48,400 bases of DNA, taken from assembly GCF_001949145.1 (NCBI RefSeq), contig NW_019091543.1, positions 3,717-52,116 on the forward strand, given 5' to 3'. The stretch comes from Acanthaster planci (lineage: Eukaryota > Echinodermata > Asteroidea > Valvatida > Acanthasteridae). The stretch's first letter is position 1. Every line of letters starts with the position of its first letter. Shown here one piece after another: positions 22,195 through 35,600 of this stretch. Below the pieces are notes generated by a model. That model worked only from the letters and a program-made list of their open reading frames with translations. It ran no database searches and was not told where the DNA came from. A program made the translations under genes and the position numbers.

Positions 22195-23602
22195 ATTACG
22201 CATCATCCATTTCATGAGTGTCCAGTTTTGTTGTCTGTTTTATAAACTTTAGATTTTGTCTTGTTTTTTCTTGTTATGTTTTTTATTTTCATTTCTTAAT
22301 GAGGTATTTTTCTTTTTCATACTTTTTTATTTGAGTATATTTTATTCCTTCTCTGGATTGTATCTACGTGTTTGTTTTTATGAATTAGCATTTTCCCTTT
22401 TTGCAGTGGTCGATACGCCCACCATCACGTCAGTAAGACAACGCGTGCCTGATCACGCGCAGCCATGAAGCTGACATGGACGCAACTCTAAGAATTCCCT
22501 GAACCCCAATTCAAGATCAACTTGATTGCAACTGCAAACAAACAAAAATTATTAAATACGCAACAAAATGGTAAATTATCTTGTGTATGTTCTGTGGCAA
22601 CCAGAAAGCTAGCATTCAGTTCACAGATCGCGACACGGAGATCGCGCGAGCGATTCGCTCCACACGGAACTTCCACCTGGGTAGTTCTCACGCATTTTTT
22701 TGTTTGTGGAGGAGGATACTTCGTTAGACGGCTGTTGCATCAGTTGAAAAATTGAGGGCCATTCAAAATGTGTGGTTTAATTGTTTAATTTTCCTTATTT
22801 TGGTCGCACTCATCCCAAATATTTGATCTTAAAATACTGACTTGCTATTTAATATAAACCGAATACATGTGCAAATATGTCCCGTCCAGGGACATTGTGG
22901 TGAAGCTGTGAATCTTAATTCCGCTTTATTTTGATACGAAGTTACAAAAGAAAATTGGCACATGGTTGCGCAGTACTGGCGAGTTTATTGAGCTTTTTTA
23001 TAATTGAATATAAATATGTGTTTCAGTTTTTTTGTTGACTTTTTTTAATCAAAAATTAAAATGGCCACCAATCCCAGGCAGTTGTCTAGGGCCAGGCTAC
23101 GTAGTCCGGAAATCGGAAGCACTGAAAATGGAACTTTTTATGCATGTATAAACAAACAAACAAACAAACCAACAACTACTTAAAATGTATATGTATTCTC
23201 TTTGAAAATTGTAATGGCTTACAAATTCTTACGGACGATCCCAAGAACATAAAACAACCGCCACTAACTTCTGGTAGCCGGCTGTGCTGTGTGCGGAATC
23301 ACACATGCATAAGCTATAAGATCCTATTGTTTTTATAATGCCTAGATTATCAGCAATATCAATTCACCCAAAGCGCACATAAAGGACTCTGTGTTCAAAG
23401 GATCAGGTGACGTTGAGATCGGTGGATTGGTGAACCGTAGTACATCTCTATGGGCAATTGCCTATAGCACAATTCAATTAGTTGTTCGGTCCCTTCACTG
23501 CCACCGACAGTCCGTGAAATATCGGCTGAGGTTGGCTTGCACTGTTCAGCTGGCACAAGGCAACTCCACTTGTTTGCACGGATTGACTTGTGATCGTAGT
23601 CC
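22195..23602. other. Intergenic / presumptive upstream region of the nuclear receptor
   Basis: No exon recognised except the possible 5' leader just before 23603. Contains an (ACAA)n run at 23151-23168. The promoter cannot be placed from sequence alone. Confidence 0.4.
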
Positions 23603-23621
23603 ATGGAGAAAAAAAATCAAG
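23603..23621 (+). CDS. NR2E exon 1, coding part (MEKKNQ)
   Basis: ATG in a good context (tccATGG), 19 coding nt, then donor AAG|GTAAGG. Its final G joins the CC of the next exon to give an uninterrupted frame [15 protein letters not shown]. No homology supports these six residues. The alternative is a start at 25299 or 25401 in the next exon. Confidence 0.5.
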
Positions 23622-26600
23622 GTAAGGTTGTTTTTTTATGGTTGTTCGTTTGTCTTGTCACTGTACTTTTATTCCTCTTTTGTTAAGTGTCGTGCTAAAT
23701 CTACAGTTTTTTCAAAACTAAATCCCCCTGAGATTTTTGCATGATTTCGTTGGGATAATGCTGTGTTCCTCTACGTTGGCTATCTTTTGGGTTTTTCGTT
23801 CTCGTTCAAAGCCAATAGGCGGTGGGCACCGTATATTGTAGTCTTTCTTGTCTGAAATGCCAACTTATAAATGTTATTTTGTCGTAATACAAGAACAACC
23901 AGAACACAATTTTATTTACACCGGTATAATATCAAGAGCAGATGCGTGTCGTCGAAATGTTAAATAAATTTGTTATCTTTGTTGCGTAAAATCAACTAGT
24001 ACCTCATTGTTGAGGGTTGAGCTCATCCGCTTTGCAAAAATAGCTGGAGTGTGAGAATTTTCATACGTCGTACATGTGTGGTTTTGATGTTGAAAACGAT
24101 CGACGGCTTTATACAGTAAGACTTCTCTAATAGTTCGCTTGTGCTTGCTTCTCAGACAAATGTATTGACAGAGACATTACCAATTTTTCCAACACAATGT
24201 CGGTTCCAATTGCTGGTTTGGCTGACAATTTTGACTGACTTGACTGGATGTTGATCGAGGTGATACTGGTGTGGACGAAACAGTGTCAGTTTGGCTGAGA
24301 CAGTTTCGGCTTGACCGAGGCAGTGCCGGTTAGACGGAGACAGTGCCGGTTTGACGGAGACAGTGACGGTTTGACGGAGGCAGTGACGGTTTTACAGAGA
24401 AAGTACTGGTTATAGACCAAAACGGAGTCCCACCTCTGCGACCTGGGTTCGAATCCAGGCCTGGATTTGCTGTGAGCAAACAAATGTACAAAATTGGGAA
24501 AATATTTTTGAAAATAACTCAAGAAAGTGCAACAATACCATTGTAAACAAGGTATGCCATATGTGATGTTTCATCATCGTTTCTACTTGTCGAAAAAAAT
24601 TAACAAATTTTCGGTCAAACCCCTTCCCCTGGAAAAATTTCTGGATCCACCCCTGGAATCCCACCTAGGTCGATTGCATATCCAGCGGGGGGAAGGGGCC
24701 AACTTGAAGAGATATAAATAAAATAATTAAGACTGCAGACAGTGTCTGAGTGACAGACAAAGTATCGGTTCGACCGACACAGTGTTGGTTTGATAGCGGA
24801 AGCATTGGTTGGACGGAGATATTGTCGTTTTGACCGAGACATTGTCGTTTTGACCGAGACATTGTCGTTTTGACCGAGAGAGTATCGATCTGACCGTGAC
24901 AATATCAACTTGAATAAGAGCGCTATTGGGCTTGTTGGCAATAAAATTTTCCTAAGGTATAAGTGTACTGGAAACACTCAATTGTCGTTCTTCGCATCAT
25001 GTAACACGTACCTGGTTTAAAATGAACTGCAAAATATCAGTGATTCATTTGTAATTTATCAAACACGTATTTAACCATGATTAAACATTTCACCCGAGCA
25101 GTAACAGACCAAAATCCTAATTCCTCACACTTTTGACTTTAAAGCCTTCGTGTTTAGTCTCCAACAAAATTCTGGTAATAAAAACATTTGTCTTTATTTT
25201 ATAACATTTTATATCATTAGAAGCTAAATTATCTTCTTTTTATTTAAAAAAAAGTTTGGGAAAACTCACTCTCGTGTACATTTCCATTGCAAATCATAAT
25301 GACGTCAAAGACGATATGTTTGATAGTTTTCCATTCTGTGGTATTATTTCACCGTGTTACAGCCTTGCAAGACCCGTGCCTCATTCTCAACTCGCCCGTC
25401 ATGTCATCCGGCAAGAAACCCGACATTCTGTGCCAGGTCTGTGGAGACCGTAGCTCGGGCAAGCATTACGGCGTCTTCAGCTGCGATGGTTGCCGTGGGT
25501 TCTTTAAGCGAAGCGTCCGGCGTAACATGGCCTATGTCTGCAAGGAGAATGGGTCATGCGTAGTCGATCTTACCCGTCGAAACCAGTGTCAGGCATGTCG
25601 ATTCAAGAAGTGCGTGGAAGTGAACATGAACAGGAACGGTACGTTGGATTATTTTGACAAAACTGGGAAAATCCACAGTGGGATAAACAAAGGGCTTTTC
25701 GTCTTCTTTCTTATTGGTCTTTGCCTTGTAAAGGAGGAGTTTTGTTTTGGTTTTGGCATTAGGCCTAGATTGCAATGTCTTGAAGTATCTTGGTATACAA
25801 CGTTCCAATCCATATACATGTAGTACCGATTATTTTGTTTAGAATTGAAATTGTTGATTAAGTATCAATTCCCTTTTAATGAACTCCTGTGATTAAAATG
25901 AACAATGCGATTTTCAGCTGGGTTTTTGTAAAATGTTTCCTTGACTGTTCCTGTTCCTTTTACGACCGATAACCTTAACTCCAAAATGCCACTAAACTTC
26001 TTTTGCAGAGAAGGGCAAATGTCATGTGGACATGGGTAACTCCACAAAACGTCTTCCCTTCCTGGATCGGGTGGACATCTCTTGTTCACTATAGTCCATA
26101 TATAAGTTTAGCACACATCCGCCTACAAATTTGCTTAACTTTCTTGAATCAGTTAACATTGAAGACGCCTGGTGTTGTACTTCACTTTCTTGACGGTAGA
26201 CAAATTTCGTTAACTGTCGTAATTTTGATTAAATATAGGGCCAGTATAATTAGCATCTCACAAACGGAAACGAATACTTTGACTAAGACAGCAATTGAAT
26301 TTTTTTATTGTAACTGGCACCAACTGAAGAACCCATGGTCGTTTGTGATAATATAGTGCATATGGAATCAATGCGTATTAACAATAAAGAGATTGCATTG
26401 CAGAATAATTACCAGTTCCCACTAAAACAACATGTCCTCAGAAAGAAATGCTGAGGATTCAGAAATGCAAGTCAGGAGAGGTGCTGTTTTGAATATTAAT
26501 CTAGTTCTGGTTAAACAATAATGTCATTGCATAGGCGAGGGTGTGGCCTGCTTTGACAAAAGGAATTCGTTACATGAAGCAAGAAATAGAATGTCTTTAT

Positions 26601-29600
26601 CTCAGGATGTGAGGTGGTCAGGAGTTATTGTAACACAGTTCGTCAAATCGAATCAACTGAATTTAATCAAGGAATTAATTCATGTCAAAACAGCCATAGT
26701 TTGGAGGCTGGGCAGCGCGCAATCCGTATATGGGACGTATCGTTTGATGATATTCAGCCCATTTCGGTCATCAAAGGCAAATTACAGGAATTATTACAGA
26801 ATTATCGAAATATCGTTTCTTTACGAGGAACAAAACATCAGCATTAATGCCATTAGATGTATACAAAACAGATCGCCCGAAAAATATATATTAGAAAAAT
26901 AAGAAAAAAGTCATACGACAGCTGCCTATTATCTGTTTGATTAAAAATGGATTATATTGCACGTCATTGTCGGGGTCCCGAGTCCATCACTAGAGCGTCG
27001 CGATCGAAGGATGACTTTGCTGTCCTGTTTCAATACAATGGCCTAACCGTCTAAACCATTGATCAACTTGTAATAAGCCTGGGCTCACAGCAGACAATGA
27101 GGTCGTATAAAAACAAAAACCTGTCTCCCATCAGACCTTGAGCACGCGATGTAAACCAATTATTACCTCAGAATTTTCTCAGCTGTTTTGGTGCTTATGG
27201 TGTTTTGTTCTAAAAGCTAATGACCAAAAGGATAACATCGTATTAAAACAAATATTTCGTTGGTTGCCTCACAAACTGACGTGTCGTGGATAGTTGCTGC
27301 ACCACCAAGTCTATGGACAGTAGGTCACTTAGTGCTGCAACCAACGAAAATGCATCTTCGAGATCTGGACAATTAGGGTTTGTGGGTTTCCGTGTCAAAT
27401 TAGTAAACTTTAACTCCAAGTGGCTGGTATTGCAGTAAGTTTACTCACTGTTGTCAGTCCAATGGTTTGTACATGAATGTTGGACTTCAGGTTCCACGCT
27501 TTCACAACTCTATATAACGCACCCGTACATTCATGTGAGGTTACTTCCTACTGGAAGTGGTCTATTTGGCCTACGCAGTGTGCATGTGATGCGCTTTTAT
27601 GCTCATTTCCGCGCATCCTATTGAATATTTCGCCCTCGACAGAGGCTTAGACGAATTACGGAGATTTCAAACGGATGGATTACGTTTTCTCCTTTCCTCC
27701 TGTTTGGGAACTTCTTCTCTTTAAAGAAATCAAACTTTAAACACTAATAGGCCTAATTGCTTGCTTACTTTCATATCGAAATATTGCTCACTCGTATAAA
27801 TCAAATGATGATCCCCTTTTTGTATTGCTAACCTGAGGGTACATTTACATTCGCCCCAAAACGGACGATGCGTTTGTCTAATCTATTAAAATGATACCAA
27901 TAAATTTCTATGTAATCCTCTGTTTTTGGACCACGAATCCCGACCATGCCCGGTTGTTCAACCAGTATCCATTAGTAATCTGTTGTTTACAACGGCATCA
28001 CAAATTCTGATGTGCTGCAAATACTGCAAACACAACTGAAAAAGACCGGGAAAGATAAATTACGATGTCTGAAGAAACTCCAGCCTCGTACTCCAGCAAA
28101 CTTCGACTAAAAATATTTCATAATTGGTATATGTTACAAGATGTTGCAAGCTGGTTTTGCTTGGCCAAAGTTTCGTGCTCTCGGCAACTTGTAGACATTG
28201 GCATCGGATGGCATTTGGTGGCGTGTCCTTGTCCTTCAGCTGGGGGGGGGGAATGGTTCAATAAAGCATCGACGCCAAGTAAAAAAAGGCGCTTCGGCCT
28301 GGCAACCTATTACATGTACCACAGCGCAGTTTTGTGGACCCGCTCAGTGTTTGCTTTCTCTCTGTATCTATTATTTTCCAATAACAGGCCATCGTCATTG
28401 TTGGCCTTGTTCCGATATTTAGGTCAAGCCAGTCGAGGTTTGAAAAAGCTGGATAAATAGAATAGTGATAACTACGCCATTGAACGAAAAGAATCAACAA
28501 AACAGCTTCTGCCACTACGTCTGACCCAGAAAAGGAAAAAAGACAAGAGAAATGAAAAAGAGGTGAAAGGGGATGGAAATCACAAATTTACTTGAAAAAA
28601 AGAATCGAAAATGCCCGCATTCCATCATGAACAGTCTTCACTTTGTTGCGGATGAGTGCTTTGCCACCCTGACCACGCTGAACTTTTTTCTCAAATATAT
28701 GTACATTCACCAGCTTGTACATTCGGAACATTATTTTTCACATGAAAATTCCCATGGTTTGTCGTTCTGTTTGCATGATGGGTGGTAAAAGAGCTTTCCA
28801 AACTAGAACCCCAGGGATGTAAAAACCAAACCAAACAACACATTTTCTAAAGCCCTTCTACACTTTTTGTTTGTTTGTTTGTTTGTTGGGTTGTTTGTTT
28901 ATTTGTTTGTTTGTCGGTCGGTCGGTCGGTCGGTCGGTTGGTTGGTTGGTTGGTTGGTTGGTTACTTTTGGTCTCCCATGCAAGCTGCACTCCCCTCAGT
29001 CAAAGGCCATGGGTTAGGTAGGCGGTTGTCGCTCATCAATCGATGGATGGTGGACTGACAGCTGCCTGGTTGTCTGCTCTCTGCAGAGAGAGAGGAGCCG
29101 ACCAGCTGTTGCTTCCTACGAGATCGTGAACGCCCCGAAGGACTATCGGTCGACATATTGGATTTTCTGATGATATTTCGAGCTTTTCATTGTAAATTTC
29201 ATTGGAACTGCGAGTGTAGTCGAATTAGTGCTTTGATGTTGTTTTTATTAGTATTTATTATTTTGGTTTCGTTTTTAAAGTTAAGCACACGCTTTCTTTT
29301 TCCATTTTAACAAATTGCAACTGACTTTCATATCATATTCAACCCTTTTTGCGCAAATATGATACAGTATATTTAATTAATTAAAAAGAGCACGTAATTT
29401 AGTTCTTCGAGCAAACGATCGGAAAAATACGGCAATCGGCAATATACGAAAATTATCAGTGAAGCTCATTTCAGTTCGCGCAAGACTTGGCCAAAGAACA
29501 TTTGTTGACTGAATTCAGAGCAGGGGCCTTTGATATAAATAGGAAAAATAAAACAAAAGGAGACGAAAAGGGTATAGAAAACAAGGATGGAAGTGTGAAA

Positions 29601-32600
29601 TTTGCCAGGCTGAACTTCTGTGAAAATGCCTCTGAAATGTTCATTTACAATGTTGATAGTTTTCCAGTTTGCTACTCTCGAGTTCTTAGCATTCTTCTTG
29701 GAATGAAATATGCTTTCTTCCTAGTTGTGATTTAGAGGCACTTGGCCGTCCAATCCGGTTCGGTTCGGTCGGTTGGTTGGTTATTTCTGGGGGGCGGGGC
29801 AACCCCCCCCCCGGCGACGCCCATGCCCTGAACCAAACTTGTTTGTTTTCACCTTGTTTTAGTCAAGTAGGTTTATTACTTTTCGAACAGTGCGAGGTTA
29901 ACCAGTTGGGTTCATGCTTGTTCGGTCATTTTTGCTTGTTTGTTTATTATTTCGGGGTTTTGTTTGTGTTTTTGTTTGTTTGTTTCATTTGCTATTTTGA
30001 TGGCCATATTTGATCCAGCAGCTGTTCAGCACGAACGAGCACCGCGATGTTATCAGTACAACCATCACAGCCCTGATAAGTGCGAGCCCTCAAGATCGAG
30101 CAAAGAGGACTACATCCCTTTGACACCACCGACTGGCATCTTCAACCATGATGCTCGCCTTTCAGGCTTCGCACCGGTTGCCTCAGATTACCCAACCAAT
30201 TTGTCTCCGCCAATTCTCGCGGATGTGTTAGCGCATCCGTTTTTGCACAGCCTGCTGCTAGCGGACCGTGCCTTTGATTTAAGGCAGATGACCTCTATCA
30301 ACATGCAGAACAACGGGGCTAGGGCTCATCACCGCGAGACAGGTGATTCATCTTGATTTTTGGAGAAAATTAACATTTGTAGAATCAACATCTAACCAGT
30401 TCATCAGAAAATCTAAAAAGATAGCTAAAACGTGTAATCGAAGATTCAGAAATGTTAGTTGATGTTTTCACTCAAATGTTTTCTTTATTTTGACTAGCCC
30501 CTGAAAAGTGAACCTTTCTTTCATGTAGCATAAATTAATACTGTTTTCAATTAATTTTTGAAAACAATTTTTGAAAGGTGTACAGGAAAACATTATGGGT
30601 AATCCAAATGCATACCATCAGCGGTAAGGGTTTGGACATCACCTTAAACCACAAAGCTGCTTGTTCATTTTCTAAAGCATAAACTTCTAAGATGCCTGAG
30701 GGTCAACAGATAAGGTCCGATACCCCCACTGGGAAGTATACTTCAGCTTCCCTTCTTTTTTGTTTTGGGTTATTTTTTTATTCTTCTTTTTTCTCTTTCC
30801 AAGTTCTGGAGTTGGCCATTCGTCTTTGATTTAGCTCTGTTTTCCAGCATTTCTTTGTGTGTAAAAACGAACAAACAAAACAAAACTGTTTTCTCTTACC
30901 AATTTGAAACATTAGAATCATTAGCATCTGCGCCATCCAATCACAGTCTGGACAATGCCACTGACTGCAAGCTTCACCTAAACTCCACGAACAACATGGT
31001 CGAAAATATCTACGAGTGTGCAGCACGCCTTCTCTTTATGACGGTCAAATGGGCTCGGGCTATTCCGGCATTCCTAGCACTTCCGTTTCGGGATCAGGCT
31101 ATCTTATTGGAGGAAGCTTGGAGCGATCTCTTTGTTTTGAGCGCCTGCCAGTGGTCCATGCCAATCGAAATAGGTAGATATCAGTAGTGATGCCCGTCTA
31201 ACCGGGTATTTAATCCCTTTCTGACAGACGCTTGGCCAATCAGAAGGCTGGGTTTGGCCCCGAATGACCCTTATTAACATAAACTGAAGAATGGGAATAT
31301 TTCATTTTACACGGGGTGTTAGGTAGTTTTGGACGGGATAAAATAAACTGAAGGAACGTACCGTTTAATGCATGTACTATATTATTTTGATTTGATGTAT
31401 ATGGCTGTGGCCAGTACAGATGGACAAAACAAAGTGTTTTATGCTCTGCAGGAATTTTATTTACGTTTGTGCGTAGGCCTACTGTATTCATAAAGCATAT
31501 TACATCTTCCCTAACCCCGAAGGGTGTATGTAAAACCATATTCATGAAATCGGGGGGTTGATGACTGTCAAGGTTAAAACAAATAAATAATAATAACATA
31601 AAGAATTAAGATATATTGTCTGCGCGGATCTCCCCCTAAATAGAGGGACATCCTTTTAAACTGTTTATCCTTGCGTATCGTCATAATAGCCTTAAATTGT
31701 ACATGTACTCGACTCGAGTGGGCATCGGAAGGGGCCAAGGACGTAACAACCCGAGTCATCGATGGACGGCACAGACACATCAACTGGACATGACCTTTGC
31801 CCTATGGTTAGACCATAGAGTAAGGAAACGTACGGCTCCGGTGTTTTTGCAGGGCGTATGCGATGTTGCGAGCGCATTCATGTGGGAAGAACCGCTCGAT
31901 GTGTTAGACCATGGATGAAGGAAAACATAGTCCACAGTTTCAACGTGTGTTTACGGTTCGGATGAGTTGCGACTATATTTGGCTTAACAAGAAGAAACGG
32001 ATCTGAGTTCAAGAGGTAAGTACTGTTCGTATTTCTCTTACTATTTTTAGGATATAACGTTGGAAATAAAGACGAGCTGTTTGAAGCGTTTTTGAACTCC
32101 CTTGCTCTTGGTTTCAAGACCTTCCTTTAGTTTATTCAGCGACCCGAACCATAACCAGACGAATCGCTAGCGGGAGGTACTGCATGGTACGCGTCAAAAG
32201 AGGGCGCTGTCACACGAATCGCATAAATTATGTGCCACCAACGACGTGTAAACTCATAGATACGAAGCAGAATTCGGGTCAAAAAGATTGCAACATGTTT
32301 TGCTAGAAGGGATGCCTTTTTTCAAAATCGAACGGGTTTTTTAAAAATCGAATGTATTTTTGAAATGAATGTCATTTATAAAGATCGTATTTTTGACTGC
32401 CTTTTCTAAAAACCGAACGAAATTTTGAAGATACAATACATGATTTGTTTAGATTCGAATGAATTTTTAAAGAGCGGATGAATTTGTATGGACGCAACAT
32501 ATTTTCTAGATTGAAAGAGAGGTGATCTAGGTGTTTATATGTCTGTGTGTACCACACACAGCCCGCATATCAGATCGCAGCACCGCGAAAGGCGTCTTGG

Positions 32601-35600
32601 ACCCAAGACTAGAACTTCCTGTGCTCATTATCAGGGTGCTACGCCTTCCTTTTCGTGTAAAAACCGACATGTTTATTGAATACGATGAAATTTTCTTTCT
32701 GTCGACATGAAAGTAATAATTTGGAGCATAGAGCAAGTAAGCTGCGTTTAAGCATGCATGCTCCGTATTCGGAGTTGTTTCCTTAACCAATACTGCGCGT
32801 GATTACAAATTCTTTGCGCGCTTGGTTACGTAATTCATTTCAACAAATCTCATGTTCATTCTCGGTCCAGCAATTTCATCTGACTCCATCTTGTGTACAC
32901 CCCTAAACATAGACCTACGCGTGTCCTTCCGACAACCCAAACGACGAGATTTTTCAGGCCATTAGATCGCTGTCAAACTCCATCGACAGCGAAGTTGAGT
33001 CAGCTGTCAAGAAGTAGCGGACTACTGCTGACAATCTTCCCGATATTTAAAAGTGATAGCAACAAGGACCAGTATCGTCACTCTGAAAACTTTCCGGCCT
33101 AATAGACTGTGCCTTGGCGTCGTCAGACGGCGGAGACCTGAATGCATGCCAAAGACGTGCTCAATCGAGCTAGCATAAATATCAAGTAGCGCCAAAAATT
33201 GATCAAACTATGGAGCTATTAAACACAAGGAGTCAGCACATACAGATATTATAAGGGTCAATGATGGCCACCGCCAGCACTGCACGTGCTGCAAGGACAA
33301 AACAAATTCCGCGCCGCTTGCGGGCTACAAGGAATGCTCGGAGTTGCATTTGCAAAGGATCGCGGGTAGCGACGGCTCCATTGCGTAGGGTCGCATCATC
33401 GCCCTCTTGCCATTACTTTTGTACACACACGACGAGTCGCGTGGTACGTCGTGTCGTGCCGTCTCCCGTCGTGTCGTGCTGTCTTAGTTCCTTTCCTTGT
33501 TGCATTTCTTTCTGCCTAAACGTTACATTTTCCGTCGCCCGTCGCGTCGCACAGTCGTGCATCACGTCGAATAAGAGCAAGAGTGGTCGGATGCCATTTG
33601 TTTAAATAAAACGAAAACTTTAAAGGGGCATAAGCTGTGGCAAGGATAAGTCTGAAGAATTTCGTTGCTTCTAATTTTACCGGACATATCTTTCCTTTCT
33701 TTAATTCTAATTTCATATTGTCCCGAATAGCCCCATACACACACAAAAAAATACTTTGAAAGTTACACCATCACCACACAAACATGCAAATGAGGGTAGG
33801 TAGGGAAACATGAAGTATAACCTTTATACCTAATAATCACTCACATCAATATCTTTACCTACAACACACAAAGTTCGGTTACTTTGAAAACATGTAGGCC
33901 CCATGTTGCCTTACTAGCCAACAAGTAACATTTCATCTGATTTGTGGATTCCACCCGCTGATATTTTCTCTGTGTTATGTGACTTTATATTCAAGATTAT
34001 TAAGGAATACCGGTTGGCTAGTTTTGAGGGCCCACCAGTGCCCAAATAAGTTCTTGACTTTTGGCGTCACGCCTCCAAGACGCGATCAAGATTTCGTTGT
34101 CCAATCAGGTTAAACCCATAAAATAATCTCGGTTTACCACTTTTATTCCAATACGTCCAGACACGTTTACGTTTGGTGTCTTAATTCGTAAGTATGACAT
34201 CATGTTGCAATGATATGTCAACGCTCTTGGCCAATCACAGGGAACATGATGACAAAGCATGACATCCGCAATAGAATTATACAAAGTTGGAAGCACGTCG
34301 TCACAACAGCAGTTTGGTTCTCACCGTCGACGTCATCACATCTTCGCGTATATTATGCAGGTAATACTTGAAGCCAGCAGACTTTGCAAAACAAGCAGAA
34401 TACTTGCAGCCAGACTCATTTCATAGAAACCAGGAATTACTCTACAGGAAAAGGTATCTTCTACATCAGTATCGAGAATTGGAAGTTCAGTGATCTTGAA
34501 ATGATGAAACCCTTACACAATCAAAGGCACTTGTTTTGTCTTCGTCCGTGCATCGATTAACAATATGTTTGAAATGCGCGTGGTTTCCTGTTATAATTAA
34601 GTAAATGCTTATGCCTTAGAACATGCATGGGAATTTATTAACCGAACGATGCCTCTGTACGCAGCAGTGAATTACCGGAGATCAACGTCAACTTTAGAAG
34701 GAACAGAAGGAAATGTGAGTCGCACTTTTTAAGTATCAGAAAATTTCTCAAGTTGTACTTTATAATGCTTAGCTTTAAACCTTTTAAGAAACTTATGACA
34801 GTCTTTCTAGCCTTACAGGCTCTGTAGGCCTATATGAAACTTTACTATCTCGAAGTTGGGACCATCTGAAATGTTTTCCCCAGATTTCACCGGAAAAATC
34901 TCCAAGACAGCCATGATTTGTGTTTGTCGGATCTAAAGACGCACTGAACCCAAATCGTGTGACAGACGATGTGATATGAGTGACAGAATTCTTCTTCGGG
35001 GCAGAGATGAAACCAAAGTGAGAAGCAGAGTGCTGACGTTTCTGTTGAATGAAGTTACAAACAAGGGAATTCAAAGTCAACGCAATGAAAGAAACTTTGT
35101 CTACATAACAAAATTATTCGTTCTCAGTAAAAACTGACTTTTTATGCCGGAAAGTAGTTGTCCAATGTCAATCTTTAAGTTCGGATGTCAATTCAATGTT
35201 TTAAACTGATTAATAAGTGTCTGTTTTAAAACCGGCAGTAAGTTAGTTTGGTGGCTCATTTAAAGCTGCGTTCACTTTGTACTCACAGAAAAAATTCTTA
35301 CTCTTCTGCATGCCGCATGTCGGTTTTCAATAAAATTTACTCAATATATGAATGAATTTTATTTAGTACAATTTTTCCTGAGAGTGTGTAAAATTAAAAT
35401 TATTTTATGTATGATTTTTTTTCAGTGTTGGCTCATCGAACCAGATGGAAAAACACATGGACAGTTTGGATATCATATTTACTGACAAAAACTATTACAT
35501 GTCCTGGTGGAATTCTCAAAGTTTTACACACTGAACAAATTACGATTGAACCGACCAAAAGTGAAATTATTGCTGAAGCGAGACCGTAGACAAAAGGTGT

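Noticed and set aside
23391-23744. 117-codon open frame overlapping the receptor's first exon
   Set aside because: Different frame from the receptor and no motif; probably leader sequence.
24441-24460. tRNA gene suggested by GGTTCGAATCC
   Set aside because: The T-stem pairs only with an 8-nt loop and no acceptor or anticodon arms fit; kept as a SINE-like B-box only.
28867-29058. Open frame over the compound microsatellite
   Set aside because: Simple-sequence artefact (Val/Gly/Leu/Cys periodicity).
28962-29156. Minus-strand 64-codon frame [17 protein letters not shown]...
   Set aside because: Arg/Ser-rich but no domain, no partner exon and no conserved motif that I recognise.
31980-32022. 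Strong donor AAGAG|GTAAGTAC suggesting an exon
   Set aside because: No open frame, acceptor or receptor homology upstream; an isolated match to the donor consensus.
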